From positions 22,790 to 86,789 of the forward strand of contig WEDG01000849.1 in the NCBI GenBank assembly GCA_017591395.1: 64,000 nt of DNA, read 5' to 3'. The DNA comes from Schistocephalus solidus. Its lineage: Eukaryota; Platyhelminthes; Cestoda; Diphyllobothriidea; Diphyllobothriidae. Made by a program: the position numbers and the translations under genes. The notes beneath the pieces were generated by a model. The model searched no databases and was not told the origin of the DNA. It was given only the letters and a program-made list of their open reading frames with translations. The first letter of the stretch is position 1. Each line of letters starts with the position of its first letter. Of the stretch, positions 1-8,954 are shown one piece after another.

Positions 1-1068
1 CTACTTCCCTCAATATAGTGACTTAAAGTGACTTATAAGCCCACAGTGTTGTTGATACGTCCGATTACGGTGCTCTAACAGTGAAACTTTTCTAGTAAAA
101 AAAACCATTCTGGACCGATTCTGCTTTCTTCTGTTCACTAGCACACAGAAGGCTTAATAAAAACGACCAGCATTCCAAGCCAGGTATAATGTACATTTTA
201 TAAAGGCGGAATCTAAGATTGATAGTTTTAAAATGTAGAAGGATACACCCGGTATGTTTGCGTGATTTGAAGATAATAAGAGCGCAATGCTCTGAAAGAC
301 TATGGCCATTGGAATATGAGATGCACAGAACGTTACTGACTCCAGGTACATTTAGGTCGTGAAAATACGCTTAGTGAAGGTTGTTGATCATCGCCAACAA
401 CCATAACGGAGCACTTGGGCCAAGAAAAGGGGAGAGCATCAATTCGTAGCACCACTGAGCAAAGGACTCAAGGTTGTTTTTTTAAGAGTTCAAGCACAAT
501 GTTGCGATCTCCTGGCTTGTATGGAGAGGCAAATGCTAAATCAATAGCATACTTAAAGGTCGTGCCATGCAGAAATTAATTTGGAACGTCATTAACAAAA
601 GAGAAAAATAGAAATGGCTAAGTACACTGCCCTGAATAACTTCCTTCCTCACACGTGCGATGTTGCAGATAACATTTGAAATGTTGTGTATAAGAGCCCA
701 GGTAAGAAGATATACAGTTTATAAGTTTGCCAAATACACCGAAAGTATGATGTTTCAAGAGAAGAAGAGCATGGTCAACACGATCATAAGCCTTCGTTAA
801 ATCGAAATAGACCATAATTATTACCTTGATGTGAGGAGTTCAGAATCGGCTGTGGAAGTTGTTGCTAATGTTTTAGTTACTGTAACAATATCTGGACAAT
901 GGACAAAGACCAGAATCTGAAGCAGGTGCATTTTATTGAGCAAGGATTTGGAATTTAGAACGAACAGTTTCAGTGGGCAAGTTGGTCGTTTTCCGGGAGG
1001 GTAGCTAAGTCGTCCAGTGGTTGGTTGGTCATTAGACATAGGGAACAGTTGCTCCCGACCGGGCGTGC
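1..1068 (-). mobile_element. LINE-A copy, internally deleted (EEP start fused to RT palm)
   Basis: CR1/Jockey-type LINE remnant read on the minus strand. The frame at 821-1039 carries the start of the EEP endonuclease domain (LNSKSLLNK, then PDIVTVTKT). It is followed almost at once by an RT palm segment at 618-815 containing FDLTKAYDRVDH, so most of EEP and the RT fingers are missing. The stretch 360-600 still encodes RT downstream of the YADD box, which reads YAID here. The stretch 154-351 encodes the RT C-terminal region, ending AFIKCTLYLAWNAGRFY. Several frame changes make it non-functional. The 3' UTR lies beyond the window edge. It sits head-to-tail behind the next LINE-A copy. Confidence 0.8.
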
Positions 1069-1076
1069 AAAATCGT

Positions 1077-1112
1077 TGTAATAGTAATTATAATAATAAT
1101 AATAATATTCAA
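1077..1112 (-). repeat. (ATT)n tail of LINE-A
   Basis: A TAA/ATT microsatellite immediately beyond the LINE-A 3' end (CCTGTGAACTAGCATTGAAT in sense), which acts as the tail of the element. Confidence 0.75.
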
Positions 1113-1162
1113 TGCTAGTTCACAGGCAATCACAGCCAAAAGATGCAGTGGGGATCAGGCTA

Positions 1163-1238
1163 GCAGTAAAAAAACTCTTGGAAAAAGATCTTTTTCAGTG
1201 TTTTCCTTAACTTTATGGTTCTCATGAGAAAAAACTGC
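1163..1238 (-). other. LINE-A 3'-UTR T-loop hairpin (ENE-like), copy 1
   Basis: On the + strand: GCAGT, seven A, CTCTTG, then CATGAG, six A, CTGC. In RNA sense this is GCAG-U6-stem...stem-U7-ACUGC. The inner stem has one mismatch in six. Confidence 0.6.
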
Positions 1239-2330
1239 TGTTGTGGCATAGTAAGTGCCTGATGAGGGTAAAGAAGAGAAAGGTATAGAGGGGAAATGAT
1301 GGACAGGGGAACTGAGCACTACCACTAGTTATTGGAGTGCTTCGATTGGCCGAAAATTGTCAAATGACGAAGACTGGTCATGTTTTGAGGATAGAATGTG
1401 CGATTCCTTCCACACTCTGGGAAAGGTTTCACTTTCCAGAGCTAGATTAAATATCTTAAACAGAAGGGATGGGAAAATATCATTAGCGTCCACCTTTATA
1501 ATACTGACCGGGACGCCATCTGGTCCAGGACTATGAGATTGCCGAAGACGGCGAACGGTTACATTTACGTCTTAGAGTGCAAAAGTCATGGTTTTGAGGA
1601 CGGCGCCGGTCCAACCCCGGATGGTCGGAAGGGGAGCGGCTTGATCCTCGGTTAGGGAAGTTAACAACCTGATTCCACATGCTGATATATATGGCCTTGT
1701 GTAAGTTCTCGAACGTTCTGGGGCCGAAAGGTAGACACAATTGATTTTCAGGAATGTTGAAATCACCTGCAATCAAGCAATACTTAAAATTTAAGTCGGC
1801 CGCGGCGTGAGATGTTTGTGAGAGACAAAGATCGTAATCCTCACTGCTATTGGGCGGGTGATAGACACAGCCAACGAGTAAAGAGTTCTTATTCTTGAAG
1901 ATAATTTGAAGCCAACAGCTCTCCTTAACCGCGGTAAATTGTCGATGGTCTTAGAACTGAAATTCCAGGGCTTGCTTAGCATCGATACAGCTTCCTTCAC
2001 CACAGCTGTCATGACAATACTTTAGACTACAAGTATAACCTCTGAGAGAGAGAGTTCGGAGTTGGCTATGGAAGGTGTTTCCCATGTTTCAGTTACTGTA
2101 AAAATAGCTGGACAGTGGACGAAGACCAGAGTCTAAAACAGGGGCATTTTATTTGGCAAGGATTTTGAATTTAGAACAAACAGTTTAAGTTGGTAAGTTG
2201 GTCGTTTTTGTGAAAGGGAAGCCAAGTCGTCCAGTGGTTGATAGGTCACTGAACATGGGGAACGGGTGCTCCCAAGGTAGAAATGACAGACAGGGGAACT
2301 GAGCACCACCGCTAGCTATTGGGGCTTGTG

Positions 2331-4735
2331 CGGGAAACCCATCGGCAGGATACTGCAAAGCAGTCCCAATAAGGATACAGAAAGGGTAGGGTTAGCCTAC
2401 TAGTCCAGTAGGACATTTTCCTATTGGGAAACCACTGGGGAAAACGACCGAGGAGTGAACGTGCTACGAGGTGGGGGTGCACTGCAGCGAATGGAGCAGG
2501 AGTGCCATTCCTATAAGAGAATGTCAGTATGTTTCATTCGCTTCGCACCCTTGATTCCAAAACCTCATCCGCGTACGCTACCCAACTTCGCAAAATACTA
2601 TGTAGTGCACATATTACAGGGCGCGAGACAATTGGTCTTTCCGGGACTACATACAAAATTGTTGATTCGGTCATGCACCACAGCCCTTTTCCGCCACGAC
2701 GCGTCTCCGCAAAATTTCACTAACCCTGGCAAGGCCTCTTTTTCGTTGTTGACATTTTATCCCCCACTAACAACCTCCTACGCAACGTCTCATAAACACA
2801 AGCCCCATCATTAACCACATATTTCAACAAACTTAAGCAATACCGGGGCTATTTACCTTTTGTACAAACGATTCCTTTACTGATAATTCCACCGGGTCAA
2901 GTTAACCTCAATAACCATCGAAGTCACTATACCCTACTGCACTGATCAAAGCAGCACTCAGAACAGTGCTGCTTTCTCAGGGGAGGGCTATGTAACACCC
3001 TGTCAAACTGGAAGGGGCCGCTTTTTAACGGACGTATTCTCCACACTTGTAGGCGAGCGGTACAATTTGCGCGCGCGTTTCGAGCCCAGATCCGTTATTG
3101 CAGATCCGATAATTCACTGTTTATTCGCCCTTTCATCTTAATATTTCAATTATAACTGTACTCCGCAAATCTGGATTTGCATATACGATATCCCTCTTAT
3201 TATTACTACACACATCTTTCATCGATTTTACATGTCATATAGCGATTATTGTAGCGGTATCCATTCTATTTTACAAATATTATACCCATCCTATTAACCT
3301 ACATAGTGCAACATTGGCTTTTTTATTAGTCTTCCTACTTTTCTCCTGTCCGTTTGATACTTTACCGGAATAATGAATCCTTTAGACTTCGGTAGATCAA
3401 GAGACATTCACATTGAGAAGAAACCTGGATTGTATCTACGTCCTTATAGCTTAGCTCCGTAATTATCCCCTAATTAGCCGGTTTCTACACAAGAGCATCG
3501 TTCGGGTATGTGGGTCGGCCGATTAATTAGAAATAGTTGGAGTGATCTCTAAAACGTTGGAAATGGTTAAGGGACATGAACCCTTCAATTGCGAGAAAAT
3601 TCCAATCCTATCAAACAGTCATCATATTATATTTAAAATATGTTATTGTTTATTGACTGATCAGACAATAAAGATATAGCTTTATGAACGACTTATTTAT
3701 GCAAGCTTATTAAGGGTATGTACTGGTCAATGTCAAAGGTCATTGGCTTTAAATTTGAAGATAAATGGACAATTTTATATGAAACGGTTTTTCTAGGGGA
3801 CCAGAAGTATTTGAGTCCCTGTTTTTGAAGAAATTTCTATACTCTCGCGCAGATTCTCTTAAGATAATCGCTTGGCACTCTCAATTTAAGTTTCTTTAGA
3901 TTTTGCCGGCCAATTTTTCATTGCTTTCTGCAATTCTTATTTTGCCAATTTAACGGTCTTCAACAGTGTACATTTTTACACCACTGTATTTTCGCTAAAA
4001 GTTTGCCTTAAGATCTCCTACGAGTTTTACCTAATCCACTACATTTTACTTCGAACCACGATGAGAGCGAAAACCATGGTTTGTCGAAAGCTCTCAGCCT
4101 CTGTACCTTTGTGTGGCTTGAGTACATCGATGGTGGGAAGTAGCAATAGCTATTCGTCACCCTTTTTAATGCTTGGCAGGTTAACATGTCTGCGTTATAC
4201 AATTGTAACGACTTTATGCTGAAATTTGGCACCAAGCTCTCAGTTCTAAAAACATTGTTCGATGAGAATACCTCCGATGTTCCTTCTGCAGAATGTTAAA
4301 TTTAGACTCACTTATTCATTAGGATGCCAGTGAATCTTGTGATAGGCAAAAAACATTTACTTTCCTATTAAAAATGCTCCTAGAATTGCACAGCTTATTG
4401 ATGTTGTGGTGGATTCACTATAATCCTGTGGATTCAAATATATGAAAGCGGATGCCAAACGCTTATCGTTCCGTAGCAAAAATCCACTAATGTAAGTTGA
4501 ACTGCTTTCCTCAATCCAGGATGATTCCGTTTTCGCCCACCGATACCGAGTTTCGAACATTTTCCTTTGTCGGGATCTCACCTCGTGGACCGAAGAATTG
4601 GGTCCCTTTGCTCAAATAAACTCTCATCTACTCAGCCAACAGCTCTTCAATCTGCCCACCAGACAAATAACAATACGGGGTCAGCTAATCCTACCCCCTT
4701 TAAATTTAACTCACTATTAACCCTTGCCTCGTAAG
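2331..4735. other. Unassigned 2.4-kb stretch
   Basis: No protein family was recognised. An open + frame at 2455-2814 (119 aa) and an overlapping shorter one have unbiased-looking composition and no motif I know. Within the stretch are an 11-bp perfect hairpin (2948-2975), a purine run and a TGTAACACCC string near 2991, and AT-rich DNA without repeats that I can match elsewhere in the window. Confidence 0.5.
2948..2975. repeat. Perfect 11-bp stem hairpin
   Basis: AAAGCAGCACT and AGTGCTGCTTT are exact reverse complements separated by the 6-base loop CAGAAC. About 5 bp further on come a purine run (CAGGGGAGGG) and TGTAACACCC. Confidence 0.8.
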
Positions 4736-4896
4736 CGATAGACCGACTGTACACAATCACTCAAAATCCTCAACTCCAAGATAAGTTAAAATTACATTTT
4801 ATCTGAAGATATTGAGATATTTACCACTCAATTATCATCTCAATTTATAAGAAGTGTACTTCTGTACCCTAACTGCCAAGTTGTTGCATCAAACTG
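4736..4896 (+). repeat. Left arm of ~160-bp inverted repeat
   Basis: Reverse-complement partner of 5612-5773, starting CGATAG and ending at GCATCAAACTG. Confidence 0.85.
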
Positions 4897-5001
4897 TGGC
4901 AGTTATTCATTTGGTATTATGAGTGTTAGAATAACAATTAGATATACTTGCCAAAGGTTTGACTAAGAAGGCACTATGTTTATTATTTTGACCATACTGG
5001 G

Positions 5002-5580
5002 TTAAACGCTTTGCATTATAGATGGCAGTGTTTGGAAGTGCCTGCTTGAGGTTCCACTGAAGAGACAGTATGATGAAATATCTTTTTCGAGCTGTGTGGC
5101 TTTGGTCTGAAGTTCACGTCTTTGCATAGGTGTGAGGTCTGGACCTGTGAATGCTTTTCGATTGAGCAGAATTTGGTTTACTTCAGAGATTTGTAGAATT
5201 AAATCGGCTTCGGTCAGTGAATAGGTCACTAACACTGGCTTATTTTTGCTTCTCAAGTTAAGATTCTTGGTGGAAGTTATGCGGATGTTAAGACCACTTG
5301 AGTGACTGAGTTGTTGGATTGATGGTGGTGAGTTAACCGTCTGGGGGATATTTCGGATAATGACGTTAAACCTGCGTTTGAACCTATCAGCGACCTCTGA
5401 TGAAATTGCGTGCATAATCGGTTCTATTGGTGGTATGTTGGTTAAGGTGGTTGCAAAAGAGTTTGAGTCTAATAGTGAGTTAAGCATCGTAAGTAAATGT
5501 TCATATTGATCGATAAAGTTTTGCGGACGTAGGATAGCTGAGAGATCGAGTTTATTGATGGTTACTTTTGCGTCAGTCAT
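5002..5580 (-). CDS. LINE ORF1-type nucleic-acid-binding protein (192 aa, 3' truncated)
   Basis: An uninterrupted minus-strand frame. The N-terminal ~75 residues are helix-prone. A central RFKRRFNVIIRNIPQ block resembles the RRM-like strand found in CR1-type ORF1 proteins. A later GPDLTPMQRREL motif matches KTPMERR in the ORF1 of LINE-B at 57742-58503. ORF1 proteins coat LINE RNA in the RNP. The copy at 30190-31025 keeps coding after a short frame shift where this frame stops, so the stop here probably reflects a frameshift. The ORF1 is then cut at 4897 by the inverted arm. ORF1 identity is inferred from motif sharing, and expression is doubtful. Confidence 0.6.
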   Translation of the reverse strand: MTDAKVTINKLDLSAILRPQNFIDQYEHLLTMLNSLLDSNSFATTLTNIPPIEPIMHAISSEVADRFKRRFNVIIRNIPQTVNSPPSIQQLSHSSGLNIRITSTKNLNLRSKNKPVLVTYSLTEADLILQISEVNQILLNRKAFTGPDLTPMQRRELQTKATQLEKDISSYCLFSGTSSRHFQTLPSIMQSV

Positions 5581-5611
5581 ATTCCCTGGTATATAAATAT
5601 GGGAGGATTAG

Positions 5612-5773
5612 ACGGTTTGATGCAACAATTTGTAAGTTAGGGTACAGAAGTATAATTCTTATAAATCGAGATGATAATTGAGTGGTAAATATCCCAATGT
5701 CTTCAGATAATAAGTAATTTTAACTTCTCTTGGAGTTGAGGATTTTGAGCGACTGTGCACAGTCGGGCTATCG
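5612..5773 (-). repeat. Right arm of ~160-bp inverted repeat
   Basis: Partner of 4736-4896. It includes a perfect 16-bp palindrome CGACTGTGCACAGTCG at 5750-5765, which is decayed in the left arm. Confidence 0.85.
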
Positions 5774-5952
5774 AATCATGTAGAAGCGTCTTTTAGTTTC
5801 ACATGTCTTTTTGACGGCTTATGCATTTTGTCTGCCTTTTAAGTGTTTGATCATATAATTTAGGCGTTTCTGGGACACACGGACAGGTACACGCCAGAAC
5901 AGATCAACAAAATGTACGGTCGAGCGCATAAGCCCTCGTAAACTGTTCACAT

Positions 5953-5958
5953 TTTATT
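5953..5958 (-). promoter_or_regulatory. Candidate polyadenylation signal of the tetraspanin
   Basis: AATAAA on the minus strand about 105 bp downstream of the tetraspanin stop codon. It is the expected position, but the hexamer is common in AT-rich DNA. Confidence 0.4.
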
Positions 5959-6063
5959 ACGCAGACGTCTTAAACATTGCTTTCTTCTCTTACCTTTAAG
6001 CTGACATTGAACTGAAATTTGCATCCAGCCACTAAAATAGGCAGACTTCCTTGGATGAAAATC

Positions 6064-7050
6064 TTAATCTTTCTTGAATAAGGACATTAGTGCAGCAAAA
6101 CTGATGGTTGCCTTCCCAACTGTGAGCGCTAGAATGAGCATGAGACCGTATACCGGGAATTCCCCAAGATATTCTTTAATTATATCCGGGCATGGCTCGT
6201 TAAATAATCTATTGTACCAACTAGCGGCCGCAATACTTCCAGTTTCAAAGTATAAACTTTTTCCAGGCTCGCCAAAATCCGAGAGTTCGTTCTCCAAGGA
6301 CTTATCGTATGATGGTCTTGCTCTGGGAATGGCGAAGCCACAGTCTTTTGATTGCAGGTGAGGAAGACAGCAACTTGCTGGAACCCAAGCAAATGAACTG
6401 TTCAGTGTCTTTTTTACACAGCCATTCGTGTCCAGCCACCATTCGGTGTGCCACTGGGTAAGTCCACAACAACCAAAGAAGTAATGTACATTATCCATTA
6501 CGTTCCTTGCACTCTCCGAAATATGATAGGCTTCCACTAGCTTCGATACTGTTTGATTGAGTACCAGCTCAATAAAGTACTCCCGATTAGCAAAAACATG
6601 GTATAAAACGGTAACCTCCACGACAACGTTGACACATGTTTGAAGAAAAAATATAACCAAAGCCAAAACTTGCATCGTTTTGGCGGTATTTGCTGCAGTA
6701 CTAGCAGTCAGAACAAGCCAACAGCCATAAATTCCACTAACGGTCATCACGACTGTGAGCTGATGTTCCGTAAAGATATAGGCAAGGAAATTTCTGTAAA
6801 GATAAAATCCCACTGTGACACAGAGGAAGAGTCCAGCAAAACTCAGTATCCAAAACACTACGCCAAACCAAATAATCCCGTTTACCTTCATTTCTGAAGC
6901 TCGTCCTAGCACAATGAGTGTAGTCACTTTAAAGGTGTTAGCAATCGATTGGCAGTTGCTTAAATTTCGCCCGTAGCTTTTGCTAGTAAATTCAGTTTCA
7001 ATGTAGGATCCACCCGAGAAATTGGATTTGAAATAAATAGAGGACGGCAA
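6064..7050 (-). CDS. Tetraspanin, uninterrupted single-exon frame
   Basis: Four-pass membrane protein of the tetraspanin family, which organises membrane microdomains. The maximal frame is 328 aa. An ATG at 6891 (MKVNGIIWFG, residue 54) gives a more usual short N-terminus and about 275 aa, and I prefer it. TM1 follows that Met. TM2 is around LTVVMTVSGIYGCWLVL, TM3 around VLALVIFFLQTCVNVVV, and TM4 at the end around VYGLMLILALTVGKA, followed by a short tail SLFKKD. The large extracellular loop has the diagnostic CCG (FGCCGL), PASCC, and single Cys in NGC, KDC and EPC: seven cysteines, an odd number reminiscent of peripherin-type members. A minus-strand AATAAA lies at 5953-5958, about 105 bp past the stop. 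Tetraspanin genes usually have introns, so an intronless copy here may be retroposed. No disabling change was seen. Confidence 0.85.
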   Translation of the reverse strand: MPSSIYFKSNFSGGSYIETEFTSKSYGRNLSNCQSIANTFKVTTLIVLGRASEMKVNGIIWFGVVFWILSFAGLFLCVTVGFYLYRNFLAYIFTEHQLTVVMTVSGIYGCWLVLTASTAANTAKTMQVLALVIFFLQTCVNVVVEVTVLYHVFANREYFIELVLNQTVSKLVEAYHISESARNVMDNVHYFFGCCGLTQWHTEWWLDTNGCVKKTLNSSFAWVPASCCLPHLQSKDCGFAIPRARPSYDKSLENELSDFGEPGKSLYFETGSIAAASWYNRLFNEPCPDIIKEYLGEFPVYGLMLILALTVGKATISFAALMSLFKKD

Positions 7051-8020
7051 ATTTTGAGACTTTCTGCAAACATGTTTGCCGTTAGAAAACGAAAATTAAA
7101 TGTCGGAGTGCTCTCAGGAGACGGCAAAATTGGGGATAAAGGGTGTATAAATAACGGAGTCTAACAAAAGTTCATAAGCAGGAGGCTAAAAAATCTCAAT
7201 CAACCAATTTTAAATCATATCATCTTAGATCCCGTAAGGGTGATAGCAATAGTTTTATTTTTCCAGCGCGTAGAGAACCCGTGAAATCCCTATTAGTTTT
7301 TAGAAAGTTCAAAAAAGGACTGACGCAGAATTTTGAAAAGCAGCTTGTTACCTAATTGATTGCGGCGAGCAAATAAAAAACAGATAATATAGACCATAAT
7401 GTTTTGTGTGAGCTGTCGAAGATGCACTAGAATTTAGAACTTGGGTTTCATAAACAGGCAGAGTTTTTCACCTAGGAGAGTAATATCCTCAAAAACCAAA
7501 TTTGATGTTTTTATAAAAAAGGATAAGGTCTGGGGGAAGCACGGAAAACACTCCTGAAATTGAAAATGCCGGCAGAATTTGGGGAAATGATATTTTCAAA
7601 CAAATCCTAAAAAGAAAAACTACTTCGGGAAGGAATGAACAGAATTATGTAAGATTTATCTAGAGAATAGGCTGAAGCTACAATGAAGATCATCAAATGG
7701 TTATGAAGCCTTAATATATCGCACTCCAGAGTGATACTGACAACAGGGTGAGCGCTTGATGTCATAGCCAAAACAGTATTCTAATGATGGTTATAGATGA
7801 GCAAAACACAGGCGGTCTAAAGCGCACATTGTGATCTCGATTAGTTGTTTAAGTGGTGTGTAAGGGACGGATAATGTTCCATAAAGGTCACGATGTAACG
7901 ACTGAGAAATCAAAAATTCTAAAAGGAAAGCATGATAGGTGAAACCATGTGAGCGAAGAAGGTAATTTGGGGCCGGTCTTCTAAATTCCTAATGGTCCTT
8001 GTTCAAAGTCACGGTGAAAG
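7051..8020. other. Mostly unassigned, probable decayed LINE-B-like end
   Basis: No open frame of note. From about 7755 to 8020, word order weakly follows the region just 3' of RT in LINE-B (a TTCT.ATGATGGTTA-like string, then AAATTCC.AATGGTCCTT near 7983). This suggests a very old minus-strand copy. 7051-7750 shows nothing I can name. Confidence 0.3.
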
Positions 8021-8403
8021 CTTGCATTGTATATTGCATATTCTGAGGATTACGGGTGTAGCCCTTGATGACACTGTTTAAAATCTAAATTATAAATGCA
8101 ATTGTATACAGGCAACATAAAATAGAGCCATGTATAAGGTTTATGGAAACATTTTTCATCAAATTTGTAGGGGAACGAAACATATAAATTGAAATCATGA
8201 AGTAAAGTTAATAGTTGGCTGAAGATATTCCTGCAGGGAGAGTCATTTGTTATCAAAAATTAAGCAGTCCAACTGCCGTTTGACCATTTCCACGGTAGCC
8301 GCATCATTATTTCACTTGGAAGTAAGCTCCATGGACAAATCACTCGCTGACTGAAGGAAAACTTTCGTTGATCTAGGCACATACATGCGCGTTTAACCTG
8401 TAG
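8021..8403 (-). mobile_element. LINE-F, 3' part (left of Gypsy insertion)
   Basis: Follows the 3' end of the LINE-F copy at 63455-64000. Shared words include CCCTTGATGA, CACTTGGAA/TAAC, TGGCTGAAAGAAAACTTTC-like, and GCGCGTTTAACCT. Homology stops at about 8398-8403 and resumes on the far side of the Gypsy element at about 14636 (GGATGACCGC). The Gypsy therefore inserted into this LINE. Confidence 0.7.
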
Positions 8404-8890
8404 TGTAGATGAAGGTCAAAATTGCTAAGAACCAAGGTGTACAAAATAAATAAATGCTAAGTGGGGAATTGTGTCTAAACTACAAACGACTAAAGCACGG
8501 TTAAAATGTCAGAAGATTGTTAGAATGCAGACTAACGAAAAACGCAGTTTCTAGATAGCAAGTGTTGTTGAGGATTGTAATGAACTCTGAACTAGATCCA
8601 GAAATCTGTGCACCAAGGACGAAGAACAGAGTCAGGAGTTCAATTGAGACGGTGTTTGGTAGAATGCAAGCGAGAAATGAAGATCGATGGTTACAATTGA
8701 CTGCAAGTAATTGAGAGAGATCAGTACAATCAAGAGAGCAGTGGTGACATGCAGCAGCGAAAACAGAAGACGTCCAACATGCAGGTTGAAGCTGGTTGTT
8801 GTGTTTTTATTTAGCAGATTAAAACAAGCGAACATAAAGATTCAGGTGACCAAGGAAGATACAAAGATGTTAATTGTACAAATACCTACA
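8404..8890 (-). repeat. Gypsy 3' LTR
   Basis: About 487 bp, bounded on the + strand by TGTAG...CTACA short inverted repeats. It is collinear with 14149-14634 (for example both contain GAACAGAGTCAGGAGTTCAA). Confidence 0.85.
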
Positions 8891-8904
8891 CAACTCCCCC
8901 ACCA
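8891..8904 (-). promoter_or_regulatory. Polypurine tract of Gypsy
   Basis: In sense GGTGGGGGAGTTG lies directly before the 3' LTR start TGTAGG. This is the expected place for the plus-strand primer of reverse transcription. Confidence 0.65.
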
Positions 8905-8954
8905 GAGCGTTTGTTGTACGAAAAAAAACGCTCGATGAAAAAAAGAGCAAAAAA

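Larger units (their letters stand above)
1069..2330 (-). mobile_element. LINE-A copy, internally deleted, with intact 3' end
   Basis: Minus-strand LINE-A. From the 5' side it carries the EEP start at about 2040-2280 (parallel to the neighbouring copy), further EEP at 1531-2012 (AGDFNIP), and RT fingers at about 1330-1560 (SPGPDGVP). It then jumps directly to the family 3' UTR at 1113-1240 and an (ATT)n-type tail at 1077-1112. The RT catalytic part is deleted while the 3' end is kept. Several frames are broken. Edges are approximate. Confidence 0.75.
4736..5773 (-). mobile_element. LINE-H ORF1 module flanked by inverted repeats
   Basis: The arms 4736-4896 and 5612-5773 are inverted copies of each other, about 160 bp with scattered mismatches. 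They share, for example, CTCAAAATCCTCAACTCCAAG and ATATTTACCACTCAATTATC. They enclose a minus-strand ORF1 at 5002-5580. The right arm lies where the 5' UTR of the ORF should be, 30 bp upstream of its ATG. The left arm replaces the last third of ORF1. A second copy of this ORF1 at about 30190-31025 has no such arms and runs on into more ORF1-like coding. No target duplication was seen at the outer ends. Confidence 0.75.

Noticed and set aside
2455..2814. 119-aa open + frame as a host gene
   Set aside because: No domain or motif, an overlapping frame of similar quality, and a position next to possible LTR-like sequence. Kept only as a note.
6889..6897. Splice donor at AAG|GTAAAC just after the preferred tetraspanin ATG
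   Set aside because: The frame runs on directly into TM1 with the expected hydrophobic pattern, so no intron is needed there; an alternative upstream exon cannot be excluded.
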